From: Photobacterium profundum
Lineage (GTDB): Bacteria > Pseudomonadota > Gammaproteobacteria > Enterobacterales > Vibrionaceae
Reading direction: 5' to 3'
DNA length: 64,000 nucleotides
Assembly (NCBI RefSeq): GCF_003026285.1
Contig: NZ_PYOD01000013.1
Location: forward strand, 1-64,000
The notes beneath the pieces were generated by a model, which searched no databases, was not told the DNA's origin, and was given only the letters and a program-made list of their open reading frames with translations. Below, piece after piece: positions 7,638-14,929 of this stretch; position 1 is the first letter of the stretch; each line of letters starts with the position of its first letter. The position numbers were made by a program, and so were the translations under genes.

Positions 7638-8813
7638 ATGACCGAACAATACTACTCACTTGATGATATTCGTAAAAATGTTAGCCGCATTGATAACGAG
7701 ATACTTAAACTACTGTCTGAACGACGCTTACTGAGCTTAGAAGTCGCTAAAAGTAAAATTGGTACTGCGAAACCAGTACGTGATCAAGCGCGAGAACAAG
7801 AACTCTTGCTTCGTTTGATTGAAACAGGCAAGTCGCAGCAGCTCGATGCTTTATATGTTACGCAAATTTTTCATACCATTATTGAAGACTCTGTATTATT
7901 TCAACAAGCGTATCTACAAAAATTAGCGAACCCTGATAGCTTACAGCCTGTGGCACGTGTGTCTTTCCTTGGAGCGAAGGGTTCATACTCTCACCTTGCA
8001 AGTCGTAATTACTTTAGCCGTAAGCAAACCAAACTCGTTGAGATGAGCTGTTCTACATTCCGTGATGTGTTGAATGTTGTTGAAACAGGCAATGCTGATT
8101 ATGGAGTGCTACCAATTGAAAATACCAGCTCTGGCTCAATCAATGAAGTGTATGACTTACTGCAACACACTAGCTTATCGATCGTCGGTGAAATAACCCA
8201 ACCGATAGAACATTGCTTGCTCACTGTTGGGGATGCTGATGTCAAAGGTATTAACACCTTATATTCCCACCCTCAGCCACACCAGCAGTGTAGTGAATAC
8301 TTACATTCGATGGGCGACATTACACAAGAGTACTGCTCTAGTACCGCCGAAGCGATGCAAAAAGTAGCAGAGTTAAACCTACCGAATGTAGCAGCCATTG
8401 GTAATGCATCAAGTGGTGAACTTTACGGTCTTACCCCAGTAAAAGGTAATATTGCCAATCAACAAGAAAACTTTACTCGCTTCATTGTTGTTGCCCGTAA
8501 ACCAGTTGATGTCACGTCACTGATCCCAGCAAAAAGTACCTTGATTATGTCTACGGCTCAAAAAGCGGGGTCACTGGTCGAGTGCTTAGTGGTATTGCGT
8601 AACTTGAACATTAATATGACCAAGCTAGAGTCACGTCCTGTGATTGGTAACCCATGGGAAGAGATGTTCTACTTAGATGTTGAAGAAAATTTAAAGTCTG
8701 ATGTGATGCAGCAAGCATTAGAAGAGTTAACACGTCTGACGCGCTTCATTAAGGTGCTAGGTTGTTACCCAAGTGAGAATGTAAAACCAACAGAAGTTGA
8801 ATTCGAAGAATAG
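7638..8813 (+). CDS. pheA: bifunctional chorismate mutase/prephenate dehydratase (P-protein)
   Basis: Converts chorismate to prephenate and then phenylpyruvate, the committed step to phenylalanine. The 391-residue protein has an AroQ-type chorismate mutase domain (about residues 1-90), the prephenate dehydratase domain (about 103-285, with ENFTRFIVV carrying the catalytic TRF motif), and a C-terminal ACT domain whose GSLVECL and ESRP motifs form the Phe feedback site. AGGGA lies upstream of the ATG. Expression is controlled by the attenuator just upstream. It faces the aroF-tyrA operon across a shared terminator. Confidence 0.97.
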   Translation: MTEQYYSLDDIRKNVSRIDNEILKLLSERRLLSLEVAKSKIGTAKPVRDQAREQELLLRLIETGKSQQLDALYVTQIFHTIIEDSVLFQQAYLQKLANPDSLQPVARVSFLGAKGSYSHLASRNYFSRKQTKLVEMSCSTFRDVLNVVETGNADYGVLPIENTSSGSINEVYDLLQHTSLSIVGEITQPIEHCLLTVGDADVKGINTLYSHPQPHQQCSEYLHSMGDITQEYCSSTAEAMQKVAELNLPNVAAIGNASSGELYGLTPVKGNIANQQENFTRFIVVARKPVDVTSLIPAKSTLIMSTAQKAGSLVECLVVLRNLNINMTKLESRPVIGNPWEEMFYLDVEENLKSDVMQQALEELTRLTRFIKVLGCYPSENVKPTEVEFEE

Positions 8814-8822
8814 TACCTATAT

Positions 8823-8856
8823 AAAAGCGAGTATCTTATCTAGATACTCGCTTTTT
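8823..8856. terminator. bidirectional terminator between pheA and tyrA
   Basis: A 14-bp stem (AAAAGCGAGTATCT / AGATACTCGCTTTT) flanked by A and T runs serves both converging genes. Confidence 0.9.
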
Positions 8857-8876
8857 AAATTCTTTCTTGATTGATG

Positions 8877-10004
8877 TTACGAACGGTGGGTTGAATCGTT
8901 CGCTTGTCTTAACAAACCTTGGCTTTCAGCAAGGAAGTGTCCCGCATAATCACCAAACCAATTCTCGACCTGATTAAATGCTTGTTTAAAGGCATCTTTA
9001 TCTTGCGTCTCGAGCATCTCGATAGCCTCACCAAAACGTTGATGGAAGCGCTTAATCATCGCTATATTTTGCGGTGCAGACATAATAATATCAGCATATA
9101 ACTGTGCATCTTGAGCAAACAATCGACCAACCATCGCAAGTTCAAGGCGATAAATCGGTGAGCTTAATGACATGAGTTGTTCGATCTTTGGATCTTCCTC
9201 AGCCAAATGTACACCATAAACAAATGACGTAAAGTGGCGTAAAGCTTGGATCAGCGTCATACCTTGATCATGTTCAATCGCACTAATACGGTTTAGCGTC
9301 GCGCCCCAAATCTGAAATTGCTCGAGTAGCCATTGATAATTTTCAGGGTTTCGACCATCACAATACACAATCACTTGCTTTGCCAAGCTAGAAATATCTG
9401 GACCAAACATTGGATGTAGACCGATCACAGGACCATTGTGCACTTCAAGCATTGCCTGTAATGGACCACTCTTGATCGAGGTTAAGTCAGCAAGAATACA
9501 GTCATCTGGTAAATTGGAAAGTTTACCAATTATTTGTTCAGTGATGTTAATCGGTACTGAGACAACAACCATGCCTGCATCGGCAAGGATCTCATCCGCA
9601 CGATCCCAATCTTGGCTACCTAATTGACGAACTTGGTAACCTGAAAGTTCAAATAAACGGCAGAACAACCCACCCAGCTGACCATGCCCACCCACAACAA
9701 CAATAGGACGAAGTTCAGGCTTTAAACACTTAAACCCTGAATCATTTTCACTCGAATAAGATTCGCGCATGGTACGACGCAAAATGTCTTCAATCAGATC
9801 AGGCGGTACACCTTTTTGCTCAGCTTCATGACGGCGTGAGGCTAACATCGCAGCTTCACGGTCTGGCGCATAAATAGGTAAACCATGCAGGCTTTTTACA
9901 TGACCTACTTCTTCTACTAATGATAAACGGCGAGCTAAAAGCTCTACCATTTGCTGATCAACATCATCGATTTGATCTCTTAATTTACTCAGTTCAGCAA
10001 CCAT
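8877..10004 (-). CDS. tyrA: bifunctional chorismate mutase/prephenate dehydrogenase (T-protein)
   Basis: Makes 4-hydroxyphenylpyruvate from chorismate via prephenate with NAD+, the tyrosine branch. The 375-residue protein has an AroQ chorismate mutase domain (1-90), an NAD-binding loop GGHGQLGG (105-112) and the alpha-helical prephenate dehydrogenase C-terminal domain; it aligns throughout with E. coli TyrA. It lies 160 bases downstream of aroF with a hairpin terminator between, so it may be partly uncoupled from aroF. TyrR control of the pair is suggested by the boxes upstream of aroF. Confidence 0.97.
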   Translation of the reverse strand: MVAELSKLRDQIDDVDQQMVELLARRLSLVEEVGHVKSLHGLPIYAPDREAAMLASRRHEAEQKGVPPDLIEDILRRTMRESYSSENDSGFKCLKPELRPIVVVGGHGQLGGLFCRLFELSGYQVRQLGSQDWDRADEILADAGMVVVSVPINITEQIIGKLSNLPDDCILADLTSIKSGPLQAMLEVHNGPVIGLHPMFGPDISSLAKQVIVYCDGRNPENYQWLLEQFQIWGATLNRISAIEHDQGMTLIQALRHFTSFVYGVHLAEEDPKIEQLMSLSSPIYRLELAMVGRLFAQDAQLYADIIMSAPQNIAMIKRFHQRFGEAIEMLETQDKDAFKQAFNQVENWFGDYAGHFLAESQGLLRQANDSTHRS

Positions 10005-10088
10005 GATCTCACTGTCCGTATTTATCTGCTAAGTATCTGACGAATTGAATATTACCGTTTAGCATCGTGCTGTTTATTCAGTGCAAAG

Positions 10089-10128
10089 AAAAAGCGCTTA
10101 TTTATAAGTATAAATGGGCGCTTTTTTT
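10089..10128 (-). terminator. hairpin terminator between aroF and tyrA
   Basis: Long A/T-rich stem closed by GCGC (AAGCGCCCATTTATA / TATAAATAAGCGCTT) with a T run on the minus strand. It sits inside the expected aroF-tyrA operon, so it would reduce tyrA readthrough, or tyrA has its own promoter downstream of it. Confidence 0.6.
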
Positions 10129-10166
10129 GGCTAAACCAGTATTACGTTTAAATGATACGAAGTAAT

Positions 10167-11240
10167 TTAACCTTCGCAACGATCCTTTAAGAACGGCGTT
10201 AATTCTTTACGAGTACGACGCAATAGCGCTTCTGTATCTTCCCAACTGATACATGCATCAGTAATCGAGACTCCATAAGCCATTTCTTCACGCGGTAAGT
10301 CGGCGCTTTGGCTACCTTCATTTAAATGGCTTTCAATCATCAAGCCAATAATCGATTTATTACCTTCACGGATTTGATGAAGTACATCTTCAGCAACTAA
10401 CGGCTGACGACGGTAATCTTTACGTGAATTCGCATGGCTACAGTCTACCATCAAGGATGGTGAAAGGCCTGATTGCTGCATCTCATTTTCACACTCAGTG
10501 ACCGAGACTGAATCATAATTCGTTTGCTTACCACCACGTAAAATCACATGACCATCAGGGTTTCCTTGAGTGTTCAACAGCGCCACCTGACCTTCTGGAT
10601 TAATCCCCATAAAACGGTGCCCAGAAGCTGCTGCTTGCATGGCATTGATAGCCGTCGCTAAACTTCCATCGGTACCATTTTTAAACCCAACGGGCATTGA
10701 AAGGCCACTTGCCATTTCACGGTGTGTTTGTGATTCTGTAGTACGAGCACCAATAGCAGCCCAACTGAATAAATCACCTAAGTATTGAGGACTAATTGGA
10801 TCAAGCGCTTCTGTTGCTAAAGGAATCCCCATTTCAACCAAGTCAATGAGTAGCTGACGACCAATATGTAGCCCTTCTTCCACTTCAAAAGAACCATCAA
10901 GATGCGGGTCATTAATAAGACCTTTCCAACCAACTGTTGTACGTGGCTTTTCAAAATAAACGCGCATTACAATGTACAGTTGATCACTTAGCTCTTCAGA
11001 AAGCTGCTTCAATTTTTGTGCGTACGCTTTCGCTGCGTCAATATCGTGAATAGAGCATGGTCCGCATACCACAAGCAAACGGTGGTCACGCTTGTGAGTA
11101 ATATCTGCAATGGTTTGACGAGATTCACGAATGAAGTTTAATGCAGTTTCACTGAGCGGTAACTTGGTTTTAAGTTCTTGAGGGGTGATCAATACGCATT
11201 CATCTTGAATATGTACATTATTCAGTTGGTCTTTTTGCAT
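10167..11240 (-). CDS. aroF: 3-deoxy-7-phosphoheptulonate (DAHP) synthase, AroF-type
   Basis: First step of the shikimate pathway: PEP plus erythrose 4-phosphate to DAHP. The 357-residue protein belongs to the type I alpha (AroF/G/H) class, with motifs VCGPCSIHD, FEKPRTTVGWKG, GARTTESQTHRE and GFKNGTDG. It begins MQKDQLNNVHIQDE, like the tyrosine-sensitive AroF of E. coli, and it precedes tyrA as in that species. I chose the ATG at 11238-11240 because GAGGAAAG lies 7 bases upstream; an in-frame extension of 17 codons has no such site. TyrR boxes lie upstream. Confidence 0.95.
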   Translation of the reverse strand: MQKDQLNNVHIQDECVLITPQELKTKLPLSETALNFIRESRQTIADITHKRDHRLLVVCGPCSIHDIDAAKAYAQKLKQLSEELSDQLYIVMRVYFEKPRTTVGWKGLINDPHLDGSFEVEEGLHIGRQLLIDLVEMGIPLATEALDPISPQYLGDLFSWAAIGARTTESQTHREMASGLSMPVGFKNGTDGSLATAINAMQAAASGHRFMGINPEGQVALLNTQGNPDGHVILRGGKQTNYDSVSVTECENEMQQSGLSPSLMVDCSHANSRKDYRRQPLVAEDVLHQIREGNKSIIGLMIESHLNEGSQSADLPREEMAYGVSITDACISWEDTEALLRRTRKELTPFLKDRCEG

Positions 11241-11337
11241 GGTGGCTTTCCTCAATCTATTCTGGGTAGTAGAAGGCAAAGCCGTTCTCACTAACTATAT
11301 TCAATATTTAACAGGTATCTCCTGCTCTCTGGTTAAC

Positions 11338-11367
11338 ACCATAACAAGTGATTTCCCTTCTTGGCAA
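11338..11367 (-). promoter_or_regulatory. putative aroF-tyrA promoter
   Basis: On the minus strand TTGCCA (11362-11367) and TATGGT (11338-11343) are separated by 18 bases. The weak TyrR half-box at 11373-11390 abuts the -35 and the strong box at 11393-11410 lies just upstream, the geometry expected for TyrR repression. Confidence 0.5.
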
Positions 11368-11372
11368 CACCC

Positions 11373-11410
11373 TGTAAAGAATAAATACCACTTGTAAATA
11401 AAAGTTTACA
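11373..11410. promoter_or_regulatory. TyrR boxes (one perfect, one degenerate)
   Basis: TGTAAATAAAAGTTTACA at 11393-11410 is a perfect match to the TyrR consensus TGTAAA-N6-TTTACA. A second TGTAAA at 11373-11378 has a poor right half, like the weak boxes that TyrR occupies cooperatively with tyrosine. They lie between divergent aroF and btsS; the aroF promoter is the likely target, but btsS starts only 75 bases away. Confidence 0.88.
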
Positions 11411-11484
11411 CTAAATGGTTTTTTGGCTATCTGAACAAACACAGGTAACCTATCTAAAGAGCCCACTCGTTCAACACTATTATC

Positions 11485-13233
11485 ATGGAACTGATTTTTT
11501 CATTACTCCAACAACTCAGTGTGTACTTAGTTATTGCTTATCTGCTAAGTAAAACTCCGTTGTTTATGCCTCTCACTACGGTATCTGGGCGTTTATCCCA
11601 ACGTTTTTCATGCTATGTCTTGTTCTCTCTTTTCTGTATTTTAGGCACCTACTTTGGCCTCAATATTGAAGATGCTATCGCGAATACGCGCGCGATAGGT
11701 GCTGTAATGGGAGGGTTACTCGGTGGACCCATTGTGGGGTTTGCTGTGGGCTTAACTGGTGGCATGCATCGTTACAGCATGGGAGGCTTTACTGATGTCG
11801 CTTGCGCTATCTCAACCACAGCTGAAGGGTTGCTTGGTGGGCTCTTACACAGCTACTACGTACGCCGCGGGCAAGTCGACCAGCTCTATAGACCTTTCAT
11901 CGTTTTCACTATTACATTAGTCGCTGAAATCATTCAAATGTTTATCATTTTAATCGTGGCTGAGCCCTACGATAAAGCCTTACACCTTGTCAGCGCCATA
12001 GCCTTACCAATGGTCATTGCTAACTCGCTAGGCGCAGCTTTATTCATGAGTATAATTCAAGATAGAAAAACGATTTATGAAAAATATTCAGCTGCATTTT
12101 CAAGTCGAGCATTAAAAATAGCCCAACGCTCTGTCGGTATTTTAAGCCAAGGATTTAATGAAGAAAGCACAAAAGAAATAGCCAAAATCGTTTATGAAGA
12201 AACGGGCGTTGGCGCAGTAGCGATTACTGATAGAGATAAAATATTAGCGTTTATTGGCATCGGTGATGATCACCATTTACCCGGTACACCAATATCATCG
12301 GGCTATACTCGTCGATCGATAGATAACTGCGAATTGGTTTACGCAGATGGCCATGATATGCCTTACTGTTGTTCGCTAAGTAATCGCTGTAAATTAGGTT
12401 CTGCACTTGTTATTCCTTTAGTGGGAGGAAACAACGATGTGCTAGGAACAATCAAACTGTACGAACCAAAGCGTAAACTTTTCTCTACAGTGAACCTTAC
12501 ATTAGGTGAAGGCATTGCTAAGTTACTTTCAAATCAAATTTTAACCGGACGCTATGAACAACAACAAATCTTACTGACTCAAGCAGAGTTGCGTTTATTA
12601 CAAGCTCAAGTTAACCCTCACTTCCTATTCAATGCCCTCAATACGATTAGTGCAATAATTCGTCGAGACCCTGATAAAGCACGCCAGTTGATCCAACATC
12701 TATCACAATTCTTCCGTCGTAATTTAAAGCAAAACATCGAAACCGTTACCATTAGTGAAGAACTACAACATGTTCGTTCTTACTTGGAAATTGAGCTCGC
12801 TCGTTTTTCTGATCGCCTGAATGTTGAAGTCATTGTGCCTGATGAGCTAATGAGCGTTAATTTACCGACGTTTACCTTACAACCCTTAGTCGAAAATGCC
12901 ATTAAGCACGGCACTTCATCATTACTCGAAAATGGTCAAATTATTATTCGAGGGTACGTTTTTGACAATCATTTGGTTCTGGAAGTAGAAGATAATGCAG
13001 GCACCTACCAACCAGTCAGCGAAGAAAGTGGGCTCGGCATGAAAATTGTCGATAAGCGGTTAAAAAATATGTTTGGACAACAATACGGTTTAAAAATGAG
13101 TAGTCAGCCTAATGTATGGACGCGGGCTACAATTACACTACCTGAAGACAAAACCTTGCTGCACAGTGATATAAACAAAATACACGTCGAAGAAAATAAG
13201 CAAAATAGCCGTAATGGAGAAAACACAGCATGA
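11485..13233 (+). CDS. btsS: LytS-type pyruvate sensor histidine kinase BtsS
   Basis: Membrane kinase of the LytS/YehU family. E. coli BtsS is a high-affinity pyruvate receptor. The 582-residue protein has the 5TM-5TMR_LYT membrane domain (about 1-190), a GAF-like domain (about 205-350) with conserved Cys295, Cys296 and Cys302, the His-kinase motif QVNPHFLFNALNTI with His379, and an HATPase domain (VENAIKHGTS, GLGMKIVDKRL). Identity with E. coli BtsS is visible along its length (for example IANTRAIGAVMGGLLGGP). The 3' end overlaps btsR by 4 bases (ATGA), so the two are translationally coupled. The target transporter gene lies downstream. Confidence 0.93.
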   Translation: MELIFSLLQQLSVYLVIAYLLSKTPLFMPLTTVSGRLSQRFSCYVLFSLFCILGTYFGLNIEDAIANTRAIGAVMGGLLGGPIVGFAVGLTGGMHRYSMGGFTDVACAISTTAEGLLGGLLHSYYVRRGQVDQLYRPFIVFTITLVAEIIQMFIILIVAEPYDKALHLVSAIALPMVIANSLGAALFMSIIQDRKTIYEKYSAAFSSRALKIAQRSVGILSQGFNEESTKEIAKIVYEETGVGAVAITDRDKILAFIGIGDDHHLPGTPISSGYTRRSIDNCELVYADGHDMPYCCSLSNRCKLGSALVIPLVGGNNDVLGTIKLYEPKRKLFSTVNLTLGEGIAKLLSNQILTGRYEQQQILLTQAELRLLQAQVNPHFLFNALNTISAIIRRDPDKARQLIQHLSQFFRRNLKQNIETVTISEELQHVRSYLEIELARFSDRLNVEVIVPDELMSVNLPTFTLQPLVENAIKHGTSSLLENGQIIIRGYVFDNHLVLEVEDNAGTYQPVSEESGLGMKIVDKRLKNMFGQQYGLKMSSQPNVWTRATITLPEDKTLLHSDINKIHVEENKQNSRNGENTA

Positions 13234-13943
13234 TTAAGGCTATCGTTATTGATGACGAACTATATGCTCGTGAGGAACTGATCGATCTTTTGCTTGATAG
13301 CGGCGAGATCGATGTTATCGATAGTTGTAATAACGCGATTGAAGGGTTAAAAAAAATAAATGCCCTAAAGCCTGATGTGATTTTCTTAGATATTCAAATG
13401 CCACAAATAACCGGGATCGAGATGCTGAGTATGCTAGATCCCGACACAATGCCTAAAGTCGTGTTTGTTACCGCTTATGATGAATATGCCCTTAAAGCAT
13501 TTGAAGACAATGCTTTCGATTATCTATTAAAACCCGTTGAAACATGCCGACTCAATAAAACAATTAAACGTCTTAAGCGTGAGTATGAAGCAAAAGACTA
13601 TTCGCCACTCATGTCAGACATGTTGGAATTGATTCCCTGTACAGGTCACAACCGCATTTTACTATTACGTCCTGAAGACATTGAAGTGGCTTACTCCGAT
13701 TTATCGGGGGTGCATATTTTAAGTACAGAAACAAAATCCAGTACTCAGTTAACCCTTAAAATACTGGAAGAAAAAACACCTCTTATTCGCTGCCATCGCC
13801 AATACTTAGTTCACCCACAAGCTATCCGAGAAATTAAGTTATTGGATAATGGTCTCGCCGAGATAACAACTCAGTATGGTTATCAAGTCCCCGTCAGTCG
13901 CCGCTATTTGAAAGAGCTCAAAGATCGGTTTGGCTTAAGCTAA
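13230..13943 (+). CDS. btsR: LytTR-family response regulator BtsR
   Basis: DNA-binding partner of BtsS. The 237-residue protein has a receiver domain with phospho-acceptor Asp54 (IFLDIQMPQ), acidic residues near the start (IDDE), conserved Thr and Lys (FVTAYDEYALKAF, LLKPVE), and a C-terminal LytTR domain (about 135-237, IRCHRQYLVHP and VPVSRRYL). It overlaps btsS by 4 bases. Three direct repeats matching the E. coli BtsR operator stand in front of btsT about 0.9 kb downstream, so the whole pyruvate-response circuit is local here. Confidence 0.93.
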   Translation: MIKAIVIDDELYAREELIDLLLDSGEIDVIDSCNNAIEGLKKINALKPDVIFLDIQMPQITGIEMLSMLDPDTMPKVVFVTAYDEYALKAFEDNAFDYLLKPVETCRLNKTIKRLKREYEAKDYSPLMSDMLELIPCTGHNRILLLRPEDIEVAYSDLSGVHILSTETKSSTQLTLKILEEKTPLIRCHRQYLVHPQAIREIKLLDNGLAEITTQYGYQVPVSRRYLKELKDRFGLS

Positions 13944-13982
13944 ATAACACAAAATTATTACAGAGTCCAACCACTAGCTCTT

Positions 13983-14247
13983 ATACCAATTCCATTAATT
14001 ATCTGCCCATTCAGAACACTACTGGGAGTCGAGTTCAAGGATAGTGTTTGATAGAAGAGTGGTTCTCTTTTAAAATCGCTAGACACAGAAGTTGGCTTCC
14101 AGTGGTGTTCCCTTCGGGCGAGTTTAAAATACTTTTATACTGCGTTAATACATTTCAATTTAGAGCAACTAGATCCTCAATTTATCTCCTTGCCTAAAAG
14201 CATTTTAACTCTCGCTGAACTGATCAGATAATTAATGGATTTGGTAT
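13983..14247. repeat. MITE-like repeat, full-length copy with terminal inverted repeats
   Basis: A 265-bp noncoding element bounded by 23-bp terminal inverted repeats with one mismatch (left end begins ATACCAATTCC, right end is its inverse). Inside, GAACACTACTGGGAG and CTTCCAGTGGTGTTC form a 15-bp stem with two G-T wobbles, 68 bases apart. A second, 3'-truncated copy lies at 33165-33312. There is no transposase frame, so it would be non-autonomous. I do not see a convincing target-site duplication. It fills most of the gap between btsR and the next gene. Confidence 0.8.
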
Positions 14248-14263
14248 TACCCATCAGGAAGAA

Positions 14264-14665
14264 CTAGTGGCCGCCAACACCATCAAACGATACATATCGC
14301 TCAAAGCCTTGCTGCCAGAATATTTTATATAAACCATCTTCATCTCGGCGAAACTCACAGACACCCCATTCCATTTTTCCTTCCATACCAAATTGCTTCA
14401 CCTGTTCTAGAGTACAGTACGACTCAACCCCTTTCTGATACCCTTGTAAGTATGTTTGATAGTCGACTGAAATGCCCTCACCGACGAGCTTTGCATCCTC
14501 AAGTAAACTCTCCTCAGCGGCGGCCTTCTCCCCCCATCTCCCCTTATTCACTCCTAGTTGGTACCAATCTCCATTCACAATTAATGACTGTCTAGCATTC
14601 GATATCGAACACCCTTGCAACAGCCCTCCAATAAAAAGTCCGATGACCACTTGTTTTATCATCAT
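14264..14665 (-). CDS. small lipoprotein, DUF2799-like
   Basis: A 133-residue protein with a type II signal peptide and lipobox LLQGC (Cys19 from the chosen start). The mature part shows the pattern of DUF2799 lipoproteins: WYQLGVNKGRWGEKA, YLQGYQKGVESYC and GVCEFRRDEDG with paired cysteines. Function of that family is unknown to me. I chose the ATG at 14665 because GGGAG lies a few bases upstream; a second ATG follows immediately. It is transcribed against btsR and btsT and ends next to the right end of the MITE-like repeat, which could supply or replace its terminator. Confidence 0.75.
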   Translation of the reverse strand: MMIKQVVIGLFIGGLLQGCSISNARQSLIVNGDWYQLGVNKGRWGEKAAAEESLLEDAKLVGEGISVDYQTYLQGYQKGVESYCTLEQVKQFGMEGKMEWGVCEFRRDEDGLYKIFWQQGFERYVSFDGVGGH

Positions 14666-14798
14666 TAGCTCCCGACATAACAACTCATAACTGACAATAA
14701 GTTAAGTTGCTTAATTTACACTGAATTTTTACGGACCTTTCCTGTCATGGCTCGCAAAATAAAAAATTAATACCATTTCACGTTAATTATCACACATA

Positions 14799-14846
14799 AC
14801 CACTCAATCAAATTACCGACCGCTTACCCCGCTATACAACCACTCA
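14799..14846 (+). promoter_or_regulatory. three BtsR-type operator repeats in front of btsT
   Basis: ACCACTCA (14799-14806), ACCGCTTA (14819-14826) and ACCACTCA (14839-14846) each match the E. coli BtsR half-site ACC(G/A)CT(C/T)A. They are direct repeats with an exact 20-base period. E. coli btsT has two with 13-base spacers. They lie 84 bases or more before the btsT ATG; a TACTAT at 14881-14886 could be the -10. Confidence 0.82.
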
Positions 14847-14929
14847 CTGTTTTACTGCGTGCATCTATCGTCCATCACTTTACTATTGTAAGCGTTATCA
14901 AATTCCCAACATCACAGCGAGAAAACAAA

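Noticed and set aside
13983..14247. Superintegron attC (VCR) cassette site
   Set aside because: The element lacks the core sites RYYYAAC/GTTRRRY and an associated cassette gene; its ends are simple terminal inverted repeats.
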